A program made the translations under genes and the position numbers. A model generated the notes under the pieces. It made no database searches. It was given only the letters and a program-made list of their open reading frames with translations, and was not told the DNA's origin. This document shows, in pieces, positions 1-5,666 of a stretch of DNA of 5,666 bases. The stretch comes from Bacillota bacterium (lineage in GTDB: Bacteria; Bacillota; Clostridia; Lachnospirales; Lachnospiraceae): the NCBI GenBank assembly GCA_023437885.1, contig JAEZFH010000390.1, positions 1 to 5,666 on the forward strand. Reading direction: 5' to 3'. Position 1 is the stretch's first letter. Each line of letters begins with the position of its first letter.

Positions 1-27
1 CCCACCCCAACACTTGACAAAGAGCCC
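1..27 (-). mobile_element. Possible terminal inverted repeat of an ISL3-family insertion sequence (element lies left of the window)
   Basis: Read on the minus strand, this stretch begins GGGCTCTTTGTCAAGTGTTG and continues GGGTGGG to the window edge. From memory, ISL3-family elements often have ends starting GG(G)CTCTTTGTCAA followed by a G/T-rich tract, so this looks like the outer end of such an element, with its body and transposase to the left. The boundary would fall near position 27, only about 45 bp beyond the stop codon of the Ig-domain gene. ISL3-type elements usually make an 8-bp target duplication; the adjacent bases 28-35 would be one copy. No transposase sequence and no second end are visible, so the identification rests on one short motif. 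Confidence 0.35.
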
Positions 28-72
28 AAATAACCGGCAGGCTGGTTTCGTCATTACTGGCATTTATTCTGT

Positions 73-2709
73 TTAATAATTTGCAAAGGCATTCAAGACC
101 GGAGTGATTGTCGACTGGTTGCCGCTCAGATCCGTAATACTGTTATTATCCACATAGATCAGCAGATAGGTTCCATCACTGGGAATATTACTCAATGTAA
201 TCAAAACAGTATCTCCTGAGATTGTAACAACATTGCCTAAGGAATATCCGGTGGAGCGCTCCCGTACCGTTACAGTCATACTTCCCTTGACTGCCTCACT
301 GAACTTCACCCTTATCGTGTTCTTTAAAGCTGCATCGTATTTTACGCTCAGTAATTCCGGATCTTTGTTTTCGATCAGACTGACGTCAGTTGAATAATCG
401 TCCATCTCAGAAGCACTTCCGTTATATCCCTTGATTCCCGATACCGTTATTTTACGTTTGCCGGTAGAGGTGATATTTCCTTTCTGGGCAGTAAGACGGA
501 TGGTTGCCCCATTGGTGGTATTGCGCAGTAACTTTACCTCCTCCGTCGTAACGCCGGAGATGGAGTAATTGTTCGGGTCACTGGCCGTTGCATCATCCAG
601 CTTATCGGCAAATTCAACAAAGATAAAGGAATGGTTATCCACGGACTGATATATGGAATACGGCTCGGCCAGCTTGTTTGCTCCTCCCGCTCCGCTGCCG
701 TTTCGGACGGTAATTGTCCTGCTGTAGCTCAGGTTCTGGAATGCATCCTTAACAAATCCTTCTGCGAGCGTGAAAGTATAATCTCCGTATAGGGTCATAT
801 CGCTCAGCAGAATCTCAATGACATTGCCTACCGCACTAGCCTGGGTATATTTTAAGTATCCATTGATATTCTCACGCTGATTGGAAGCCATGGTGTATCC
901 CAGGTAGCCTGTCTCAAGGCTAAGTGATGCCTTCTCATTGAAGGTCAGTGTCAGTATTTTCAAATCGGGATTAAAATCATAGGATAACATCTGCGGCCTG
1001 ATTTTTTCCGTAGTAAAATCCACTTTAAAGTCGTACGTCCTATTGGCATAAGTGTCCTCTGGCAGGACATTGTAGCTGTCCCAGAAGCCAATTGATACGG
1101 TCTGGACACCGGTTAATGTCTTGTGATAGTCGAAAAGCTTGTAATTCACCTGCTTGTTATTGTTCATGTCAACTTCTCCATAGCAATAACCGCCATTGAC
1201 ATATGCATGGCCAGGTGTTTTAATCGACCTGCTGAAGGTAGCAGTAACCGTATCATACGAGGTACGAATCACCGAGATCGGTCTTGCCTGTGCCTTGGAA
1301 GAGGTATCTGTGCGAAGTACAGCAACAGCGCTGCCTCCTGCCAGCCGGTTGCCGGAAGTATCCGTAACTCCCGATATGGTTATAGAAAAGGACTTGTTAT
1401 AGTCGCCGGAATTAATACCAGTCAAGTCGATATAAACGGATTTTCCGTCCGAACTGAAGCTATAATTGAATTTGCTGTTTAAGAAACTGATTGTTCCCGC
1501 AGCAGCATCGGATGAGCCGTAGGTAATCTTCGCACCAGAGGCAGTGAAACCGCTAAAATCCATTTTTTCGGAAAAAGTGATAATATTGGTCATGCCGTTA
1601 TCATCCAACATCGCCTGGACCAGTCTGGGAGCGTCCGTATCCACAACCGTATTGTCCGTGTTCGTATTACCGTCCGATCCGGTATCGGAATTATCCGTAT
1701 TCGTATTACCCGACCCATCCTCCGGTACCACGGCCGTATAGTTCAATTCAAAATAATCCTGATAGACAGCTTCTCCGCCGCTTGCCAAGATCCCCTTCTC
1801 AAAGGTGATCCCATAGCGCCCGTTAAAGTAATTGTCTGCTGTGATCGTCAGGGTCTTCATGCTGCTGGACATACTCCCTCTCAGGATCCCGGGGTCCTTC
1901 GCTTCCCCGCCTGAGGAATCTAACCGGGTAATTCTGATGTTGCCGGATAAGGTACCGCTGGAATTGAGCACGGTGGAGGATTGGATGGCAGTTCCAAATT
2001 CAACCTTTATTTGCTTTGAATTGATGATATCCGCAGAAATTACTTCGGCGGCAGCTCCTACCACCTCGATAATAATCGCATCCTTAATATAACTGTTGGC
2101 TGCCGACTTAGCGGTAGCCTCTCTGGCTGCCCTGGCCACCAATACGATTTTCCCGCTCCGCAGAGCCGTCACCTTTCCGTTAGTATTATTATCAATCCGG
2201 ACTGCATTAGGGTTTGCATCACCGCTTGATGCATCGAGTGACCAGAAGGTTTTATCCGTGGAGTTGGACGGCGAGAGCGTCCGGTTAAAATCGTAGCTTT
2301 CTCCGACCCTCATGATATGGGCACCTTTCTTATCATTCGCATTATTGATTTTTATTTCCTGCGCAGGAATAAGCACGGTGATATCGCAGTACAGATATTT
2401 TGTCTTCCCTGATTTATAGGTAACTTTACATTCTATTTCAGCCGTCCCCTTATTCACCGTGGTTACAAGGCCGCTGCCGGATACCTTGGCAACTCTCGTA
2501 TTGGAGGAAGACCATCGATACTTGCTGTCCGCCTTCTTATTCAAAACCTCAAGCTGATATACCTCTCCGATACCATGAAGCTCAAGCTTCTTCTCCTTGA
2601 GGACCGGAGTTGCCGCCTCCGCTGTTTTTACACTGCCGCTCCAATATATCGGCAATAAGATACCAAGTACCAAAAAAAGCTTTCTTACCCATCGACCTGT
2701 TCGTTTCAT
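73..2709 (-). CDS. Secreted multi-domain Ig-like (Big_2 / Big_5-like) surface protein, 878 aa
   Basis: This is a large exported beta-rich protein, probably extracellular or cell-wall associated; its ligand is unknown. The Met at 2709 is chosen because GGGAGG lies 9 nt upstream; an in-frame ATG at 2733 has no ribosome binding site. Numbered from Met 2709, residues 1-32 form a signal peptide (basic KRTGRWVRK, hydrophobic LFLVLGILLPIYW, cleavage after AEA). Residues 36-113 are a Big_2 Ig domain (WSSSN, VAKVSGSGLV, NKGTAEI). Residues 114-217 look like a second, diverged Big_2 domain. Residues 220-325 are a further beta domain, and 326-359 a Asn/Thr/Asp/Gly linker. Five Big_5-like modules follow at about 358-467, 473-568, 569-669, 678-778 and 781-878, showing TFSEKMD, TFNEKAS and KFSEAVK strands and TDTSGN or TDLSGN turns. 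There is no SLH, LPxTG, dockerin or choline-binding motif, and the protein ends in NAFANY. It has three cysteines (94, 108, 509). The gene is divergent from the L,D-transpeptidase. Domain classes are confident; function is not. Confidence 0.9.
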   Translation of the reverse strand: MKRTGRWVRKLFLVLGILLPIYWSGSVKTAEAATPVLKEKKLELHGIGEVYQLEVLNKKADSKYRWSSSNTRVAKVSGSGLVTTVNKGTAEIECKVTYKSGKTKYLYCDITVLIPAQEIKINNANDKKGAHIMRVGESYDFNRTLSPSNSTDKTFWSLDASSGDANPNAVRIDNNTNGKVTALRSGKIVLVARAAREATAKSAANSYIKDAIIIEVVGAAAEVISADIINSKQIKVEFGTAIQSSTVLNSSGTLSGNIRITRLDSSGGEAKDPGILRGSMSSSMKTLTITADNYFNGRYGITFEKGILASGGEAVYQDYFELNYTAVVPEDGSGNTNTDNSDTGSDGNTNTDNTVVDTDAPRLVQAMLDDNGMTNIITFSEKMDFSGFTASGAKITYGSSDAAAGTISFLNSKFNYSFSSDGKSVYIDLTGINSGDYNKSFSITISGVTDTSGNRLAGGSAVAVLRTDTSSKAQARPISVIRTSYDTVTATFSRSIKTPGHAYVNGGYCYGEVDMNNNKQVNYKLFDYHKTLTGVQTVSIGFWDSYNVLPEDTYANRTYDFKVDFTTEKIRPQMLSYDFNPDLKILTLTFNEKASLSLETGYLGYTMASNQRENINGYLKYTQASAVGNVIEILLSDMTLYGDYTFTLAEGFVKDAFQNLSYSRTITVRNGSGAGGANKLAEPYSIYQSVDNHSFIFVEFADKLDDATASDPNNYSISGVTTEEVKLLRNTTNGATIRLTAQKGNITSTGKRKITVSGIKGYNGSASEMDDYSTDVSLIENKDPELLSVKYDAALKNTIRVKFSEAVKGSMTVTVRERSTGYSLGNVVTISGDTVLITLSNIPSDGTYLLIYVDNNSITDLSGNQSTITPVLNAFANY
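1651..1711 (-). repeat. Tandem duplication encoding the linker of the Ig-domain protein
   Basis: Two 22-nt copies, 1651-1672 and 1690-1711, lie in a 39-bp register (13 codons) and differ at three positions. They encode the twice-occurring peptide GNTNTDN in the linker between the N-terminal Ig domains and the C-terminal Big_5-like array. The 39-bp spacing keeps the reading frame, so gain or loss of a unit would change linker length without breaking the protein. The composition (Asn, Thr, Asp, Gly, Ser) is typical of a flexible extracellular spacer. Confidence 0.7.
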
Positions 2710-2718
2710 TATACCAAA

Positions 2719-2724
2719 CCTCCC
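2719..2724 (-). promoter_or_regulatory. Ribosome binding site GGGAGG that sets the start of the Ig-domain gene
   Basis: On the minus strand GGGAGG is followed by a 9-nt spacer (TTTGGTATA) and then ATG at 2709. This is the only good Shine-Dalgarno near the 5' end of the open frame. It lies downstream of the alternative ATG at 2733, which excludes the eight-residue N-terminal extension. Confidence 0.85.
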
Positions 2725-2771
2725 GGTTATCATAGACTATGAAAATACAGTAGCATTACCTTTCCTTTGTA

Positions 2772-2800
2772 TTTATAGCATAACACATTATTGTTGTCAA
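2772..2800 (-). promoter_or_regulatory. Strong sigma-A-type promoter of the Ig-domain gene
   Basis: On the minus strand a perfect -35 box TTGACA (2795-2800) is separated by exactly 17 nt from the -10 box TATAAA (2772-2777). The -10 is preceded by TGC, an extended -10 element. Transcription would start near 2765 and give a leader of about 55 nt before the ATG at 2709. Box match, spacing and extended -10 together make this one of the clearest signals in the window. No activator is obviously needed, so regulation, if any, is more likely repression. Confidence 0.85.
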
Positions 2801-2807
2801 AATAATG
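2786..2807. promoter_or_regulatory. Palindrome over the -35 box, candidate operator
   Basis: CATTATT (2786-2792) and AATAATG (2801-2807) form a perfect 7-bp inverted repeat with an 8-nt centre. The minus-strand TTGACA lies within it (2795-2800). A dimeric repressor bound here would cover the -35 element of the Ig-domain gene. The arms are AT-rich, so a chance palindrome is possible, and no regulator gene lies in the window. A transcribed hairpin is unlikely to be its role because it lies upstream of the predicted start site. Confidence 0.4.
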
Positions 2808-2937
2808 GCAACTTTGCAAATTTTACCCGGTAATACTACCTATTTCCATATCACCGACTACGGGTGCAAGTAAATTTGCATGCTATAGATCCAGTAAAAT
2901 ACTACATTGTGATACTAGAACCGGAAATACAAACATA

Positions 2938-2946
2938 TGATAAAAT
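2938..2946 (+). promoter_or_regulatory. Candidate extended -10 promoter of the L,D-transpeptidase gene
   Basis: TGATAAAAT reads as an extended -10 (TGn followed by TAAAAT, five of six consensus bases). The overlapping TATGAT at 2936-2941 is an alternative. No good -35 box lies 16-18 nt upstream; TTGTGA at 2907-2912 is too far away. Transcription would start near 2953 and leave a leader of about 25 nt containing the ribosome binding site. This promoter appears weaker than the divergent one. Confidence 0.35.
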
Positions 2947-2962
2947 GGTTATCTGTATTCAT

Positions 2963-2968
2963 AGAGGG
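2963..2968 (+). promoter_or_regulatory. Ribosome binding site that sets the start of the L,D-transpeptidase
   Basis: AGAGGG is followed by a 9-nt spacer and ATG at 2978. The GTG that would open the longest frame at 2864 and the in-frame ATG at 2996 have no comparable site. Starting at 2978 also places the transmembrane helix right after a short basic N-terminus, as expected for this family. Confidence 0.75.
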
Positions 2969-2977
2969 AAGATTTGT

Positions 2978-4375
2978 ATGAATCAAATTAAAATCATGGT
3001 ATTGAGCAAAAAGAAAATAAAAAGATTCCTTTTGATCGTAACAGCATCCATCACGGGTATCTATTTGCTTGCCTCATTATACTTTACGAACCATTTTTAC
3101 TTTCATACTGTAATTAACGGCGCTAATGTATCATTGAAGTCACATGACAAGGTATCGGCTGTCCTGGACCGCTACCTTGAGGATTACAGGCTTGAGCTGA
3201 TCGAAAGAGACGGCGGCACGGAGACAATCACAGGTCAGGAGATCGGAATGCAATACAGCAAAAATACCACTCTGTCCCGGACCATGAATGCACAGCGTCC
3301 GCTGATGTGGATCAAGTCGTTGTTCAAAAGCAGTACCTATCAGGTAAATAATTTATATCATTATGATAAATCCCTGCTGGATCATAAAATTCATCGTCTC
3401 AAATGCAATAATAAAGCAATCGTCGAGCCTAAAAATGTAGATTTCAGATATTTTGACGGTTCTTATGAAATCATCAAGGAACAGTATGGCAATCGGATCA
3501 ATCCCTCCTCGCTCTTTAGCGCAATCGACAAATATCTGTCAGAGGGGAAGACCAGCCTGGACTTAAATAGTATGAATTGCTATGAAAATCCAAAATATAC
3601 AATCAATTCAGCAAAAACCTCCCAAACAAGAACTCAATTGAATAAATATGTCTCATCCATCATCACCTATCGCTTCGGCAAGGCAACCGAGCGATTGGAC
3701 GGAGCCTCCATTAACCAGTGGCTGAGTGTGGATCAGGACCTGGAGATAGCCATTAATAAGGACGCAATTGCAGAATATGTAAATGCATTAAGCAAAAAAT
3801 ACAATACTGTGGGTATCCCCCGGGAATTTCAAACCTCTACTGGCAGGAAGGTGGAATTGAAAGGGGGACTGTATGGCTGGAAGATCAACCGGGAAGGCGA
3901 AGCCGAAGCGCTGTATTATAACATCAAACGCGGAGAAGTTATTGAAAAGGAGCCGGTCTATTCACAAACCGCATTCTCCAGGGAAGGGAATGAAATCGGA
4001 AATACCTATATTGAAATCAGCATCACCCGGCAGCACCTTTGGTTTTATAAAGACGGAAAGCTCCTTGCCCAGGGTGCGGTTGTAACAGGGAATCCAAACA
4101 GAAATAATGCTACGGTAGTCGGAGCCTATATGCTTAATTACAAGCAAAAGGGAGCTACCTTATCGGGTCCCGGGTATGAAGCGAAGGTAACTTACTGGAT
4201 GCCTTTCTTCGGCAATATGGGTGTTCACGATGCCTCATGGAGATACAGCTTCGGAGGAGGAATTTATAAAAGAAACGGCACTCATGGATGTGTGAATGCC
4301 CCCTTATATCTGGCGAAAACCATTTTTGAGAATATTGAAGAAGGAACACCCGTGCTTGTTTACGAAGAGGATTAG
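2978..4375 (+). CDS. Membrane-anchored L,D-transpeptidase (YkuD domain), 465 aa
   Basis: This enzyme should catalyse L,D-transpeptidation of peptidoglycan stem peptides (3-3 cross-links) on the outer face of the membrane. Residues 1-16 are a short cytoplasmic tail with KKKIKR, and 17-36 are one hydrophobic helix (FLLIVTASITGIYLLASLYF), giving an N-in, C-out topology. Residues from about 45 to 335 form a long extracytoplasmic stalk that resembles the PG_binding_4 (PF12229) regions seen in clostridial enzymes of this type. The YkuD domain spans about 342-463. It contains His417, then 17 residues, then T435-H436-G437-C438-V439-N440, which matches the family motif HX14-17(S/T)HGC.N; Cys438 is the expected nucleophile. 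The motif is complete, so the enzyme should be active. Length is normal for membrane-bound Gram-positive members. The gene stands alone, divergent from the Ig-protein gene and convergent with the GH8 gene. The YkuD assignment is very secure; the stalk assignment is from general resemblance. Confidence 0.93.
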   Translation: MNQIKIMVLSKKKIKRFLLIVTASITGIYLLASLYFTNHFYFHTVINGANVSLKSHDKVSAVLDRYLEDYRLELIERDGGTETITGQEIGMQYSKNTTLSRTMNAQRPLMWIKSLFKSSTYQVNNLYHYDKSLLDHKIHRLKCNNKAIVEPKNVDFRYFDGSYEIIKEQYGNRINPSSLFSAIDKYLSEGKTSLDLNSMNCYENPKYTINSAKTSQTRTQLNKYVSSIITYRFGKATERLDGASINQWLSVDQDLEIAINKDAIAEYVNALSKKYNTVGIPREFQTSTGRKVELKGGLYGWKINREGEAEALYYNIKRGEVIEKEPVYSQTAFSREGNEIGNTYIEISITRQHLWFYKDGKLLAQGAVVTGNPNRNNATVVGAYMLNYKQKGATLSGPGYEAKVTYWMPFFGNMGVHDASWRYSFGGGIYKRNGTHGCVNAPLYLAKTIFENIEEGTPVLVYEED

Positions 4376-4383
4376 AAAACCGG

Positions 4384-4399
4384 CCGGCAAGTTTGCCGG
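4384..4399 (-). terminator. Small hairpin with T run, probable minus-strand terminator of the GH8 gene
   Basis: CCGGCAA (4384-4390) and TTGCCGG (4393-4399) are perfectly complementary, giving about a 6-bp stem with a tight 4-nt loop. Read on the minus strand, the hairpin is followed by CCGG and then TTTTC, running into the end of the L,D-transpeptidase gene. It would act as a second stop behind the larger hairpin for transcripts from the GH8 gene. The T run is short and offset by 4 nt, so efficiency is uncertain. Confidence 0.45.
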
Positions 4400-4410
4400 A
4401 GATTCAAACA

Positions 4411-4445
4411 CCCCGCCCGGCGGTGCAATGCAACGCCGGGCGGGG
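4411..4445. terminator. Strong 12-bp GC-rich hairpin, probable bidirectional terminator
   Basis: CCCCGCCCGGCG (4411-4422) pairs perfectly with CGCCGGGCGGGG (4434-4445) around an 11-nt loop. It lies 35 nt past the stop of the L,D-transpeptidase and 38 nt past the stop of the convergent GH8 gene. On the plus strand it is followed by CTTTCTCCTT, and on the minus strand by TGTTTGAATC. Neither tail is a perfect T tract, but stem strength and position between convergent genes support termination in both directions. Confidence 0.8.
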
Positions 4446-4483
4446 CTTTCTCCTTCCCAGTCGGAACGCAGATTTTTCTATTT

Positions 4484-5666
4484 CTACGGCGTCCACCAGT
4501 TTCCGGATACGATGATATAATTCAGCAGCCGGATTGAATTACCGAAATAGTAATCCTCCTCTGTCTCAGGGATCAGATTGTAATCCCACAAATCATTCAG
4601 CCATTGCTGGTTATCCTTATTCACCATAGCACTGACCAGGAACGGACTGGAGAAGCTTAAGTCCTCATAGTCGCGATCCGGCAGAACGGTACCGTCCAGA
4701 TAATATCCTGCCCGAATACCGTCGGGCCTCCTCCCGGTTGCCTCCATAATCCATTGATTCAACCGGTTTAACTGGTCTGCTGCCCTGGTGTCTCCGTTGA
4801 TGATAAAATCAGCGGCAATTCTCCAGGAGGTTCTGCAGGCATTGTAGCCCATGGCTCCGTCGTAATCACTCTCCAGGACGGTTCCCTCGGGCGGAAGAGC
4901 CTTTCCATCCCGAAGCACCAGAAAATCGGGCAGTAATCCGGTCTCTGAGCTGTTATTATGATATATCTCCCCAATAATATCATAGGTTCGGTCAATGACC
5001 TTATCCCAGCGCTGATCCCCGGTAGCCGCACGGAAGGCTTTGAACTGCTGCAGCATAAAATCCGAGGTACGGGTCAGCTGGTTATATTCCCCGGAAGCCC
5101 AATCACCAACCTTAATGAGCCACTCCTCCTGATTAATACAAGCCTCCATGATTGCATGAATGACTTTTTTGGCTTCTTCCAAGTAATTTATATCACCATT
5201 ACTCCCCCATTGTTGATCTGCCAAAAGAAGTGCATACGCAATATCCATATCTCCGTCGGTTGCAGAGTCCGTACCGCTGATGTCAATAATTTTTCCGTCC
5301 TTCTCTCCCTGCCTCCAGGCCATCAGGTTCGGATTAATGGAGCTGGGATGCTCCCGGAAATACCGGTACATGCCGTCAAAGCAGGATTTGGCATCGGCAT
5401 CATAGCCTGCCATAATTGCTGTAATCAGCATCCCGTATCCATGGGCTTCGGATACCGTAATTGCAATCCGGTCCTCCTCGTCCCCTTCCGCAAACCACTC
5501 TCCGTCACTGTACCATACATAATATTGTCCCTTTTGATAAGGATTTTCCTTTAAATATTTGCTTTTCCATTCATCATATAATGCAGCCGTTGTCCGGTCC
5601 ATCTCATCCTGGGTAATATGGCTGGGTTTAATAATTCCCTTTGCATAATCAGTATGCTGGGGAAAG
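4484..5666 (-). CDS. Glycoside hydrolase family 8, GH8b-like (beta-glucanase/lichenase/chitosanase type), 5' end cut by window edge
   Basis: This is an inverting GH8 (alpha/alpha)6-barrel hydrolase for beta-1,4- or mixed-linked glucans, chitosan or xylo-oligosaccharides. The frame stays open to the window edge. The 21 codons before the Met at 5602 read FPQHTDYAKGIIKPSHITQDE, a typical GH8 N-terminal segment, so that Met is internal and only a signal peptide plus some residues should be missing. Counting from it, E52 in SEAHGYGMLI is the expected general acid. Residues 114-132 match the GH8 signature A-T-D-G-D-x2-I-A-x-A-L-L-x-A-x3-W. The segment at 252-262 reads GYNACRTSWRI: N254 sits where CelA-type enzymes have the catalytic Asp, and E244 lies ten residues earlier, as in the GH8b chitosanase pattern I recall. 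The protein ends soon after the domain, with no CBM or dockerin. Family is near certain; substrate is not. Confidence 0.95.
   Translation of the reverse strand, partial: FPQHTDYAKGIIKPSHITQDEMDRTTAALYDEWKSKYLKENPYQKGQYYVWYSDGEWFAEGDEEDRIAITVSEAHGYGMLITAIMAGYDADAKSCFDGMYRYFREHPSSINPNLMAWRQGEKDGKIIDISGTDSATDGDMDIAYALLLADQQWGSNGDINYLEEAKKVIHAIMEACINQEEWLIKVGDWASGEYNQLTRTSDFMLQQFKAFRAATGDQRWDKVIDRTYDIIGEIYHNNSSETGLLPDFLVLRDGKALPPEGTVLESDYDGAMGYNACRTSWRIAADFIINGDTRAADQLNRLNQWIMEATGRRPDGIRAGYYLDGTVLPDRDYEDLSFSSPFLVSAMVNKDNQQWLNDLWDYNLIPETEEDYYFGNSIRLLNYIIVSGNWWTP

Noticed and set aside
14..19. TTGACA on the plus strand as a -35 box
   Set aside because: No -10-like hexamer lies 16-18 nt downstream (GCAGGC at the 17-nt position); the match is better explained as part of the putative IS end.
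30..50. Imperfect hairpin (AACCAGCC/TGCCGGTT on the minus strand) as terminator of the Ig-protein gene
   Set aside because: The stem is only about four pairs before a mismatch and no T run follows directly; too weak to annotate.
1123..2296. Several 65-119-codon plus-strand open frames opposite the Ig-protein gene
   Set aside because: All are antisense shadows of a long coding frame with obvious Ig motifs; none has a start signal or domain.
2707..2733. Upstream in-frame ATG at 2733 giving an 886-residue Ig protein
   Set aside because: No Shine-Dalgarno precedes it, whereas GGGAGG is 9 nt before the ATG at 2709, and the shorter form gives a normal signal peptide.
2864..2977. GTG start at 2864 adding 38 residues to the L,D-transpeptidase
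   Set aside because: No ribosome binding site; the extension has no family resemblance and would cover the candidate promoter. ATG 2978 has AGAGGG and fits the membrane topology.
4958..5554. 198-codon plus-strand open frame opposite the GH8 gene
   Set aside because: It is antisense to a clear GH8 catalytic domain, lacks a ribosome binding site and encodes no recognisable domain.
5600..5602. ATG at 5602 as the true start of the GH8 protein
   Set aside because: The 21 upstream codons are open and encode a conserved GH8 N-terminal segment, and a secreted enzyme would need a signal peptide before it.
1..5666. CRISPR arrays, tRNA or rRNA genes, riboswitches, phage or defence genes
   Set aside because: No regularly spaced repeats, no tRNA-like cloverleaf or rRNA sequence and no structured leader were seen; the non-coding space totals only about 450 bp.

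Overview
The window looks like chromosome of a low-to-mid GC, Gram-positive Clostridia-type bacterium. A Lachnospiraceae-like or Paenibacillus-like host fits best by inference. The evidence is GGGAGG and AGAGGG ribosome binding sites, a TTGACA/TATAAA sigma-A-type promoter, a membrane-anchored YkuD L,D-transpeptidase with a long extracytoplasmic stalk, a large secreted Ig-domain protein and an apparently secreted family 8 glycoside hydrolase. No rRNA or marker gene is present, so the assignment stays loose.

Layout from left to right: (1) positions 1-27 resemble the terminal inverted repeat of an ISL3-type insertion sequence whose body would lie to the left, outside the window. (2) 73-2709, minus strand: an 878-residue exported protein made of two Big_2-like Ig domains, an intermediate beta domain, an Asp/Asn/Thr/Gly linker with an internal duplication, and about five Big_5-like Ig modules. 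It has no recognisable SLH, LPxTG or cell-wall-binding anchor. (3) 2710-2977: a 268-bp divergent intergenic region. It holds a very strong minus-strand promoter with a 7+7 bp palindrome over its -35 box, and a weaker plus-strand promoter candidate. (4) 2978-4375, plus strand: a single-pass membrane L,D-transpeptidase with an intact catalytic motif. (5) 4376-4483: two hairpins between convergent genes, probably serving as terminators in both directions. (6) 4484 to the window end, minus strand: a GH8 glycoside hydrolase missing only its N-terminal export region. Its active-site residues look like the chitosanase/lichenase branch (GH8b) rather than the CelA/BcsZ branch.

All three proteins act outside the membrane: one remodels peptidoglycan, one is a probable surface or secreted adhesion or scaffold protein, and one cuts beta-glucan-type polysaccharide. 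Each gene appears to be transcribed on its own. The alternating strands give no sign of an operon. I see no convincing evidence of a new multi-gene system. The points most worth a second look are the putative IS end just downstream of the Ig-protein gene, the palindrome over its promoter, the missing anchor of the Ig protein and the GH8b-type catalytic residues.
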